Below, in pieces: positions 1 through 5,072 of a stretch of 5,183 nt of DNA (position 1 is its first letter; each line of letters begins with the position of its first letter). The DNA is taken from assembly GCA_964444075.1 (NCBI GenBank), contig CAYUFF010000051.1, positions 1 through 5,183 on the forward strand, read 5' to 3'. The notes under the pieces are model-generated. The model worked only from the letters and a program-made list of their open reading frames with translations. It did no database searches and had not been told where the DNA came from. The DNA is from CAYUFF01 sp964444075. GTDB taxonomy: Archaea > Aenigmatarchaeota > Aenigmatarchaeia > CG10238-14 > SCSR01. The translations under genes and the position numbers were made by a program.

Positions 1-106
1 CGCCCCCATGCACGAAAAAGCTTGAAAGGAGTTTAAAGTTGGTTCGCTTCGTTAGTTCGTTTCACAAAGTGACTCGTGAAAGTCGACAGAGGTTGCAAGA
101 AAAAAA
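1..106 (+). other. Left-edge segment, possible mazG leader or start
   Basis: No gene can be assigned with confidence here. The frame beginning at base 3 is open to a TGA at 108-110. It contains an RBS-like AAAGGAG (25-31), a TTG at 39, a GTG at 69 and a TTG at 93. Reading from TTG 93 gives Leu-Gln-Glu-Lys-Lys, which resembles the usual beginning of small archaeal MazG proteins. The A7 run at 100-106 then throws the frame out relative to the mazG body. One more A, or two fewer, would join the two. The segment may therefore hold the true mazG start; otherwise it is a leader or the tail of a gene to the left. Confidence 0.25.
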
Positions 107-398
107 GTGAAAGAATTCTGCGAAGTTCATAAACTTGAGTGTCCTTTAGTGTTTAGGTTTTTTGATTTGGTTTCTGAATTGGGGGGAACTTGCGAAGGAG
201 ATAATAAAATCGTCGAACTACGGGAAAGAAGAATTTAGGTTTAGGGAAGAAATTAAAGACGAATTGGGGGATCTATTCTTTTCTTTGCTCGTGATTGCCA
301 ACCAGCTCAACGTAAACTTGGAAGAGGCTTTGGACTTGGTTTTAGAAAAGTATGAAAGGAGGATAAGGGAAAAAGGCACGGCTTCTTCAACGGAATAA
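107..398 (+). CDS. mazG: MazG-like nucleotide pyrophosphohydrolase, frameshifted
   Basis: This is a small all-alpha NTP pyrophosphohydrolase of the MazG family, cytosolic, which hydrolyses NTPs or dNTPs to NMP plus pyrophosphate and is thought to clear aberrant nucleotides. The sequence must be read in two frames. Bases 107-184 give VKEFCEVHKLECP, then FRFFDLVSELG. From 186 the frame shifts and continues ELAKEIIKSSNYG to the TAA at 396-398. Removing one G from the G6 run (181-186) restores the first metal motif ExxE (ELGE). The second motif ExxD (ELGD) follows 24 residues later, within the family's usual 12-28 spacing. Helix 'FFSLLVIANQLNVNLEEAL' and the end 'EKYERRIREKG' are typical. The start is unsure: GTG 107 is the first in this frame, but a second shift at the A7 run could move it to 93, 69 or 39. 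The gene converges on the Nudix gene. The family call is strong; whether the break is real or a homopolymer error is open. Confidence 0.8.
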
Positions 399-416
399 AA
401 GTTCAAATCTCAAAGT

Positions 417-438
417 GGGTCTGTGATTCCAGACTTTT
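417..438 (+). terminator. Possible hairpin terminator between mazG and Nudix gene
   Basis: GTCTG (419-423) and CAGAC (430-434) form a perfect 5-bp stem with a 6-base loop. Two G-T wobble pairs can extend its base (417-418 with 435-436). TTTT (435-438) follows on the + strand. The element lies 18 bases after the mazG stop and abuts the Nudix stop codon at 437-439, the expected place for termination between converging genes. The stem is short, and archaeal termination relies mainly on the U-tract, so this is tentative. Confidence 0.3.
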
Positions 439-880
439 AGCTACCTGTTAAGCCCATCTTTCTGAGAAGGCGAAAGCTTAGCGTGAGGTCTTCCTTTATC
501 CCAGGATGTGTATCTATCTTTCTAACCTCATCCTCGCTTACGAACGTGTACTCTTGGTGTTCTTCTCCCAAGTGTATCTCATCGATGTTTTCTACAACAA
601 CAAGGAACGTTATACCGAGCCTACGCTCTCCTTCCATCACTCAACATTTAATCGGGAATATCGGTACATTCTCGTCGAGTTTTATTCCCGTCTCCTCGTA
701 AATTTCCCTTACCAAACCTTCCCATAGAGTTTCTCCGGTCTCAATCTTCCCTCCAGGAATATCCCAAAGACCTTCGTGAATCTCTTCTCGTTCGCTCCTT
801 TTTATGAGCAAAAATTTCTTCCTTTTTCTATCGAAAACGACTGCCTTTACCGCAATACTTTCGTCGATTTTGTAACTCAT
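437..880 (-). CDS. Nudix hydrolase with internal TGA at codon 80
   Basis: Nudix enzymes hydrolyse nucleoside diphosphates linked to another moiety, with Mg2+. The substrate here cannot be told: oxidised dNTPs, ADP-ribose and dinucleotide polyphosphates are all possible. A complete Nudix box G-x5-E-x7-REIYEETGI spans residues 44-66, after the strand 'LLIKRS' and the typical 'GLWDIPGG'. The reading frame stops at a TGA (bases 641-643, codon 80) and continues in the same frame as VMEGERRLGITFLVVVEN, a normal Nudix continuation, to the TAA at 437-439. With the TGA read as a residue the protein is 147 aa, a usual single-domain length. I chose ATG 880 because family similarity begins there. An in-frame extension up to 1045 is open but runs through A/T-rich intergenic sequence and looks non-coding. 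The TGA may be a sequencing error, a recent nonsense mutation or a read-through codon. Taken literally, the product ends at residue 79 just after the Nudix box, without the rest of the fold. Confidence 0.85.
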
Positions 881-1050
881 ATTTTCAGGAAGTTTCAAGT
901 TAAGATTATGTGCCTTCACTTCAAAGTTTCTCCTTGAAGTTAATAATTTTGAGAATTTTAAGTGAAGATGAAAGCAACCATTGAGAAAAAACATTGAAAA
1001 ATATTTATCCCAAACCTTTAAGACAATCATCAGGACGTAAGGCACTGAAT

Positions 1051-1056
1051 TTTAAA
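1051..1056 (+). promoter_or_regulatory. TATA-like box for the membrane protein gene
   Basis: TTTAAA is centred about 25 bases before the ATG at 1079, the spacing expected for an archaeal TATA box serving a leaderless transcript. No Shine-Dalgarno is present before the ATG; the stretch 1051-1078 is almost wholly A/T. The background here is A/T-rich, so chance matches are easy. Confidence 0.4.
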
Positions 1057-1078
1057 ATTTGCGATAAAATTTAAAATT

Positions 1079-1666
1079 ATGAGCAAGATTTCTTTCCCTT
1101 CTCATTTAGAGTTGAAAAGAAAAGAGTTTTATCGAGAAATGGATGTGCAAACTACAAATCCACTCAAGTTGTCCCAATACGTTCAAGAAAGGATGGAAGA
1201 ACTGGGATACGATACCTCCGTATGGTATGAAATAAAGAAATCACCTTTAGGAGAGGGGATAAATAGCATAAGAATTTTCGTTACAACCAAAATGAGAGAA
1301 AAAAGTTGGGTTCGCATTGTAGTGGCCCTACTTCTGTATTTTGGCGGTATTGTAACGAGTTTGTTTGCATTTCTTCATGGAATGATTCATTGTCTTCTAA
1401 TTGGAATTATCGCGAGCATCGTGGGGATTCTCATTCTTCTTTTTCCGCCGAAGATTCATGGAATTTATACTCTTATAGAAGGATTTGCGTATGAAGGCGG
1501 TAGGAAAAACGTTAGGGAAAAGAAAGAAAAAAGGGAAATCTGGCCGAAATATGTCTTAAGCGAGTTGGAAGTGAGGTTGGCGTCAGAGGGTAAATTCAAA
1601 GATGATGCGAAAAAAATTTGGGAAGCTCTCAATAACTTCGATGAAAAAATTGAATGGTATAAGTGA
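1079..1666 (+). CDS. Two-helix membrane protein of unknown function
   Basis: I do not recognise the family. The 195-residue product has a charged soluble N-terminal part (residues 1-75). This includes a helix-like 'YVQERMEELGYD' (34-45) and a beta-like 'SIRIFVTT' (63-70). Two closely spaced membrane helices follow, at about 77-98 and 103-123, separated by a very short loop (LHGMIH). A proline pair (PP, 123-124) ends the second helix. A Lys/Arg/Glu-rich C-terminal part (141-195) includes the run RKNVREKKEKRE. The short hairpin with positive charge on both flanks suggests that both termini lie in the cytoplasm. There is no signal peptide. The ATG start lies just after a TATA-like box. The stop is TGA 1664-1666, but the same frame stays open for 32 more codons to TAG 1763-1765, so the true protein may be 228 residues. 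G+C appears a little lower than in the genes to the right. Confidence 0.65.
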   Translation: MSKISFPSHLELKRKEFYREMDVQTTNPLKLSQYVQERMEELGYDTSVWYEIKKSPLGEGINSIRIFVTTKMREKSWVRIVVALLLYFGGIVTSLFAFLHGMIHCLLIGIIASIVGILILLFPPKIHGIYTLIEGFAYEGGRKNVREKKEKREIWPKYVLSELEVRLASEGKFKDDAKKIWEALNNFDEKIEWYK

Positions 1667-1765
1667 CGAAGTGAAGCAAGCGAGGTTAAAAGGGTGCTAA
1701 CATACTTCGAAAATTGGGGATGGAGGTTTGTAGAAAGGGTCGTGAAAAAATGGAAAAAGCTGTAG
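1667..1765 (+). other. Open, protein-like continuation after the TGA stop
   Basis: After TGA 1664-1666 the frame of the membrane protein gene reads RSEASEVKRVLTYFENW, then GWRFVERVVKKWKKL, and ends at TAG 1763. The composition (Trp, Arg, Lys, Glu, Val) resembles an amphipathic helix and matches the style of the preceding C-terminal region. A run of 32 open codons is not rare by chance (roughly one in five at even base use), so this is suggestive only. An alternative is that it is the remnant of a separate small gene starting at GTG 1694. Confidence 0.3.
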
Positions 1766-1786
1766 AAACTTTCATAAAACCAAAAC

Positions 1787-1886
1787 NNNNNNNNNNNNNN
1801 NNNNNNNNNNNNNNNNNNNNNNNNNNNNNNNNNNNNNNNNNNNNNNNNNNNNNNNNNNNNNNNNNNNNNNNNNNNNNNNNNNNNNN
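1787..1886. other. Assembly gap, 100 Ns
   Basis: Exactly 100 Ns, the conventional length for a gap of unknown size. The left flank ends in CAAAAC and the right flank begins with CAAAAC. The N-terminal part of the DNA glycosylase must lie in or left of this gap. Any translation across it is meaningless. Confidence 0.97.
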
Positions 1887-1887
1887 C

Positions 1888-2195
1888 AAAACTTGTAGGA
1901 AGATTTTAAGGGTTGAGGAAGATTTCGTCCCTTATAAAGTCTTCATCCTTCTGAAGGAGAAAACCCGAAGTTGAAAGTCAAAGTTTTCAGCGAAGAGAAA
2001 GGGTTAGCGAGGAAGGTCGTGAGCAAGATAAGAGAAATCTACAGGGTCGATTTCGACTACGGGAGATTCCTGTCGAATGTAAGAGACACCCCGCTCTACG
2101 CAATAGCGAAAAAGTACTACGGGCTAAGGTCTACTAGGATGGTTAGCGTTTACGAAGCTTTGGTTGACAGTATAATAGAGAGAACATTAACTTGA
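1888..2195 (+). CDS. AlkA-like DNA glycosylase, N-terminal fragment
   Basis: This is the front part of an AlkA/HhH-GPD glycosylase that removes alkylated or otherwise damaged bases to begin base excision repair. From the gap edge, one frame reads KILRVEEDFVPYKVFILLKEK (as KILRVEEDF plus VPYKVFILLKEK), which resembles the beta-rich AlkA N-terminal domain. That frame stops at TGA 1972. The next frame starts near TTG 1971 with VKVFSEEKG and contains 'YGLRSTRMVSVYEALVDSII', the hallmark lead-in to the catalytic domain. Deleting one A from each of the A-runs at 1960-1963 and 1974-1976 would join the two as EKPEVEVKVFSEE, a natural sequence. The frame then breaks again near 2181 and ends at TGA 2193. 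TTG 1971 is therefore probably not a true start. The N-terminus is missing in the N gap. Confidence 0.65.
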
Positions 2196-2680
2196 GGTTG
2201 GCGTTGAAAATCAAAGCAGATTTCGTGAAAAAGCTTGGTGAAAGAAAGGTTGTGGAAGGTGAAGAGTACTATTCCTTTCCCAGCTTCGAAAGGGTGAGGA
2301 AAGTCAGGCCCTCGGAGTTGAAAAGGAAGATAAGGGTAACTTTGATCAAAGCTACCGCCATAATCGAAGTCGCGAAACTCACTGAAAACCTTTCACCAGT
2401 TAAGAGAATAAAGAGACGACCAGAAGAGTTCGCGGAATTCGTAACGAAAATAAAGGGAATCGGTAAATGGACCGCGGAGCTAAGCGTTGCGAAAGTTTCT
2501 AAAAGTTTCTACGTAGGACCTTACGGAGACTTGGCCGTCAAGAGAGGGTTTAGAAGAATGTTTGGAATCGACGATGAAAAGAAAATTAGAAAAACTTTGG
2601 AAGGGTTGGAGGAATATACAGGCCTGATCCTTTACCTGATGGCTCTAGAGGGACACAAAAAAGATAACAACTCTCGTTAG
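2192..2680 (+). CDS. AlkA-like DNA glycosylase, catalytic fragment
   Basis: This is the catalytic HhH-GPD part of the same glycosylase. Relative to TTG 2192, the helix-hairpin-helix is KIKGIGKWTAEL (86-97), which binds the DNA backbone. The catalytic Asp is D113 in 'VGPYGDLAVKRGF', the usual place about 20 residues after the hairpin. The opening residues LRLALKIKADF normally follow '..SIIEQNIN', and the frame upstream of 2192 indeed reads NIN (2183-2191). Inserting one base between 2180 and 2183 (GAG-CAG-AAC instead of GAGAGAAC) joins both fragments as SIIEQNINLRLALKIK. The TTG at 2192 is thus an internal codon. Together the fragments match an AlkA-type protein lacking its first portion. The stop TAG is 5 bases from the converging pcm stop. 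The family call is firm; whether it is AlkA or a related archaeal HhH-GPD subfamily is not settled. Confidence 0.8.
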   Translation: MRLALKIKADFVKKLGERKVVEGEEYYSFPSFERVRKVRPSELKRKIRVTLIKATAIIEVAKLTENLSPVKRIKRRPEEFAEFVTKIKGIGKWTAELSVAKVSKSFYVGPYGDLAVKRGFRRMFGIDDEKKIRKTLEGLEEYTGLILYLMALEGHKKDNNSR

Positions 2681-2685
2681 GTTCT

Positions 2686-3345
2686 TTAATCCTTGAAGCC
2701 GTACTTTCCTCTCAGCTTCACGAAGACGAACTCTCCGAGGTCCTTTTCCTCGAATTCGTCCTCACTTTTTTTATCTATGACCATCATTCTCTGCGAGTAC
2801 ACGTCTCCGACTGGAATCACAAGCCTTCCGCCCACTTTCAACTGCTCCAGCAACGGCTTCGGAACGGAAGGGGAAGCTGCAGTGACCATTATCTTGTCGA
2901 ACGGTGCTTCTTCGGGATAACCGAGAGAACCATCACCCAAAACTACCTTCACGTTTTTGATCCCTACCTTTGCTATATTTCTCTTCGCAAACTCCACAAG
3001 CCTTGGGTTTATTTCGATTGTTATCACCCTGCCTTTCTCTCCCACGCAGTAGGCGAGTATACAAGCCTGCCAACCAGAGCCGGTACCGACCTCGAGGATT
3101 TTCTCCCCTTCCTTTGGGGAAAGGGCTTCGGTCATTATCGCGACCGTCGTAGGTTGGGAAATCGTGGAGGTTCCGATGGTAGGTAAAGCTATGTCGTGGT
3201 AAGCTGAATGGAGAAATTCTTCGGTAACGAAGAAGTGTCTTGGAATTTTGCGGAATGCTTCGACGATTTTAGGAGTTTTTAGGTAACCCTTCGCTATTAT
3301 GCTGTTGATCAACGATTCCCTTTCTCTTTTCCAGTTCCTCTGCAT
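2686..3345 (-). CDS. pcm: Protein-L-isoaspartate O-methyltransferase
   Basis: The enzyme uses S-adenosylmethionine to methylate isoaspartyl residues formed by ageing of Asn and Asp, starting their repair to normal aspartate in the cytosol. The 219-residue product is intact and of usual length. Visible motifs in order are the N-terminal 'FRKIPRHFFV' (31-40), 'AYHDIALP' (48-55), the family signature TISQP with VAIMTEAL (61-75), the SAM-binding loop EVGTGSGWQ (85-93), the acidic ribose-binding E111 after strand 2, GDGS (137-140) and the C-terminal 'LRGKYGF'. The ATG at 3345 fits the family N-terminus. The gene converges on the glycosylase and diverges from prs across 36 bases. Most homologues have Trp where this has Ser140 and Tyr143, a mild variation. 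Protein repair suits a hot-living cell. Confidence 0.95.
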   Translation of the reverse strand: MQRNWKRERESLINSIIAKGYLKTPKIVEAFRKIPRHFFVTEEFLHSAYHDIALPTIGTSTISQPTTVAIMTEALSPKEGEKILEVGTGSGWQACILAYCVGEKGRVITIEINPRLVEFAKRNIAKVGIKNVKVVLGDGSLGYPEEAPFDKIMVTAASPSVPKPLLEQLKVGGRLVIPVGDVYSQRMMVIDKKSEDEFEEKDLGEFVFVKLRGKYGFKD

Positions 3346-3381
3346 ACAAATTTTTAGTCTCGCTGTCGAAAAAATAAGTTT
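3346..3381. promoter_or_regulatory. Divergent promoter region between pcm and prs
   Basis: Only 36 bases separate the two start codons, so both promoters must overlap or extend into the opposite gene. For prs, an A/T run AAATTTTTA (3348-3356) lies about 26-34 bases before ATG 3382. For pcm, the minus strand has TTATTTTTT (3369-3377), about 24-32 bases before its ATG. Both are at TATA-box distance for leaderless transcription, and neither start has a Shine-Dalgarno. The shared region would allow one factor to control both genes, but no operator palindrome is visible. Confidence 0.45.
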
Positions 3382-4290
3382 ATGAAAGCCGGAAACGCTG
3401 AAGTCGTGGGAGGAACGACTTGCGAGGAATTAGCGAGAAGGGTAGCGAGAAGGTTGAATCGCAAGTTTGTCAAAGTTCATCGCAAAAAGTTTCCAGACGG
3501 CGAGAGCTATGTGAGGTTGCTCAGAAAACCTTCAAGCAAGAGAGCGATAGTTTTTCAAACCCTCTATCCGCAGAACGATTCGACCGTGGAGCTAACGTTC
3601 ATCCTCGATTTACTTGAAGAATTCGACGTCGAGCAAGTTTGGTTGGTAATCCCATACTTTGCCTACGCGAGGCAGCATAAGCGATACAGGAAGTGGGAAT
3701 GCGTCAGCGCGAAGTCGTTAGCAAGGCTTATAGAAAGTTTCGAGAACGTTGAAAAGGTTTTCTTGTTGGATTTACACGACGAGAGCATTCTGAACTTTTT
3801 CCGAAGGTGTAAAACCATACATCTCAGTGCAAGGCGTCTTCTAGCGGAGTATTTTTCGAGGAAAAAGTTGAACGATCCTTTCGTTCTCATTCCCGACCAA
3901 GAAAGAAAAGAATTGGCGATCAGCGTTTCCAGTGAATTGGGTTGCGACTATTCATTCCTCGTGAAGTACAGGAGTAGGGTAACCGGTGAGATAACTACTA
4001 GAGTTTGGAAGGATTTTGACGTGAATGGCAAGGAGGTTTTAATCCTCGACGACGTCATAAGCACGGGGAAAACTATGCTCAACGCTATAAAAATCGTGAA
4101 GGAAGGAGGAGCGAGAGAAATTTACTGTGCGGCAACGCACTACATCCCTAGCAAGGCTCACGAGATGCTCATGAAAGCCGGAGCAAAGGAAGTAATCGCT
4201 ACCAACTCCATACCTTCCGAGATTTCTAAGCTCGACCTAGCTCCGCTCTTCGCTGAAGCGCTCTCTGGAGAACTCTCGAAGAGGCGTTAA
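3382..4290 (+). CDS. prs: Ribose-phosphate pyrophosphokinase (PRPP synthetase)
   Basis: The enzyme transfers the pyrophosphate of ATP to ribose 5-phosphate to make PRPP, the precursor of nucleotides, histidine and tryptophan. The 302-residue product is intact and within the usual 285-315 range. Motifs in order: 'KFPDGESYVRL' (36-46), 'YPQNDSTVELTFILDLL' (62-78), the ATP-contacting 'PYFAYARQHKRY' (91-102) with VSAKSLARLIE, 'LLDLHDESILNFF' (128-140), the catalytic flexible-loop KYR (195-197) and the PRPP-binding loop 'LILDDVISTGKTM' (220-232). Two departures are visible. The PRPP loop has Lys230 where STGGT is common. The strand ending in 'IPDQERKELA' (170-179) has Glu-Arg where archaeal homologues usually have Gly-Ala. 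It could be a divergent subtype, but the overall architecture leaves little doubt. deoC follows after 31 bases on the same strand. Confidence 0.93.
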   Translation: MKAGNAEVVGGTTCEELARRVARRLNRKFVKVHRKKFPDGESYVRLLRKPSSKRAIVFQTLYPQNDSTVELTFILDLLEEFDVEQVWLVIPYFAYARQHKRYRKWECVSAKSLARLIESFENVEKVFLLDLHDESILNFFRRCKTIHLSARRLLAEYFSRKKLNDPFVLIPDQERKELAISVSSELGCDYSFLVKYRSRVTGEITTRVWKDFDVNGKEVLILDDVISTGKTMLNAIKIVKEGGAREIYCAATHYIPSKAHEMLMKAGAKEVIATNSIPSEISKLDLAPLFAEALSGELSKRR

Positions 4291-4300
4291 CCTTTATCTT
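4291..4300 (+). promoter_or_regulatory. TATA-like element before deoC
   Basis: CCTTTATCTT follows directly after the prs stop and is centred about 26 bases before ATG 4322, the distance of an archaeal TATA box for a leaderless mRNA. A GAGG at 4304-4307 lies 14 bases before the ATG, too far for a normal Shine-Dalgarno. This suggests that deoC may have its own promoter in addition to read-through from prs. Confidence 0.35.
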
Positions 4301-4321
4301 GAGTGAGGTAAAAGAAATTTT

Positions 4322-5014
4322 ATGGAGCTCTGGAGAGAGATCATCCAATCTCCTAAAAGGATAGCCTCGTGCATCGAGCATACGAACGTGAAAGTCGAGT
4401 CCACGAGGAAAGACGTAGAAAAGCTTTGTAAGGAAGTGCTGAAGTACGGATTCAGGGCTGCAGTCACGTTACCCTATCACGCGAAGCTTGCCAGGAAGTT
4501 GCTCAAGGATAAGGCAAGCGTGGTTACTGTGGTAGGATTCCCGTACGGAATCCAGCCCACTCCAGCGAAAGTCGCTGAAGTTGAGGAGGTTTACGAATAC
4601 GTCGATGAAATTGATATGGTGTTCAACAGGACTGCATTCCTGAATAAGGATTACTCTACCGTCGTCAAGGATATAAGAGCCGTCGTGCGAGCAGCCAAGC
4701 CGAAGCCGGTAAAGGTCATCATCGAAACGCCGACCCTTTCCAGAAAACAGGTAGAGGAAGCGACGAGGTTGGTGGTAAGGGCGAGGGCTGCGTTCGTGAA
4801 AACTGCAGTAGGTTACAAAGGCCCAGCTAGAGTCGAGGATGTTAAGGTGATGAAAAAAGTGGTTGGCGAAAAGCTGGGAATAAAGGCTAGCGGCGGAATC
4901 AAGAGTTTCGAGCAAGCGATAAACATGATAAAAGCTGGTGCCACGAGGATAGGAACTTCTAGCGGCGTCGAGATAATGAAATCTATCCCACGATTCTTAC
5001 GAAAGAGGGTTTGA
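4322..5014 (+). CDS. deoC: Deoxyribose-phosphate aldolase (DERA)
   Basis: This class I aldolase splits 2-deoxy-D-ribose 5-phosphate into acetaldehyde and glyceraldehyde 3-phosphate, the last step of deoxynucleoside breakdown. The 230-residue product is intact and of usual archaeal length. The TIM-barrel motifs are all visible: 'IASCIEHTNVK' (14-24), 'LCKEVLKYGF' (35-44), 'TVVGFPYG' (69-76), 'EIDMVFN' with the catalytic Asp98, 'VKVIIET' (130-136), 'FVKTAVGY' with the Schiff-base Lys160, and 'GIKASGGIKS' with Lys188. The phosphate-binding end is 'RIGTSSGVEIM' (209-219). The active-site Cys of many DERAs (C47 in E. coli, in a CxxP-like context) is replaced here by Val48 in 'AAVTLPY'. The gene probably works with the adjacent prs in pentose phosphate handling. 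The stop is TGA 5012-5014, and nothing suggests a longer product. Confidence 0.93.
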   Translation: MELWREIIQSPKRIASCIEHTNVKVESTRKDVEKLCKEVLKYGFRAAVTLPYHAKLARKLLKDKASVVTVVGFPYGIQPTPAKVAEVEEVYEYVDEIDMVFNRTAFLNKDYSTVVKDIRAVVRAAKPKPVKVIIETPTLSRKQVEEATRLVVRARAAFVKTAVGYKGPARVEDVKVMKKVVGEKLGIKASGGIKSFEQAINMIKAGATRIGTSSGVEIMKSIPRFLRKRV

Positions 5015-5050
5015 GCCCTAAACTGAGCAGTAATTGAGGAAGGATATAAT

Positions 5051-5072
5051 TTATCTCTCGCACGGGAGATAA
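5051..5072. repeat. 9-bp hairpin over the hepT start
   Basis: TTATCTC (5051-5057) and GAGATAA (5066-5072) are perfect inverted repeats. A T-G and a C-G pair inside them extend the stem to 9 bp around the loop GCAC (5060-5063). An A/T-rich TATA-like ATATAATTT (5044-5052) overlaps its left arm. There is no T-tract after it, so it is a poor terminator for deoC. Position suggests an operator palindrome or an RNA hairpin that would hide the hepT start, but this is inference. Confidence 0.45.

Noticed and set aside
641..643. Selenocysteine insertion at the Nudix TGA
   Set aside because: Nudix hydrolases are not known selenoproteins, the position is not catalytic, and no SECIS-like element was evident. 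Trp or an error is simpler.
1022..1033. TGATGA on the minus strand as the C box of a C/D guide RNA
   Set aside because: No D box (CTGA) at a suitable distance, and no flanking stem.
881..1045. In-frame N-terminal extension of the Nudix gene to 1045 (minus strand)
   Set aside because: The translated extension is Phe/Leu/Lys/Asn-rich with no Nudix similarity and runs through A/T-rich intergenic DNA. Family similarity begins at ATG 880.
1781..1892. CAAAAC on both sides of the N gap, suggesting the two contigs simply overlap by six bases
   Set aside because: Six A-rich bases match easily by chance. Joining them gives no frame that links a convincing glycosylase N-terminus.
1714..1974. ORF spanning the N gap on the + strand
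   Set aside because: The frame crosses 100 undefined bases, so its continuity is an artefact. The left part shows no recognisable domain.
4469..4915. Long minus-strand ORF inside deoC, and similar antisense ORFs in prs and pcm
   Set aside because: These are shadows of well-supported genes, with no recognisable motifs in their translations.
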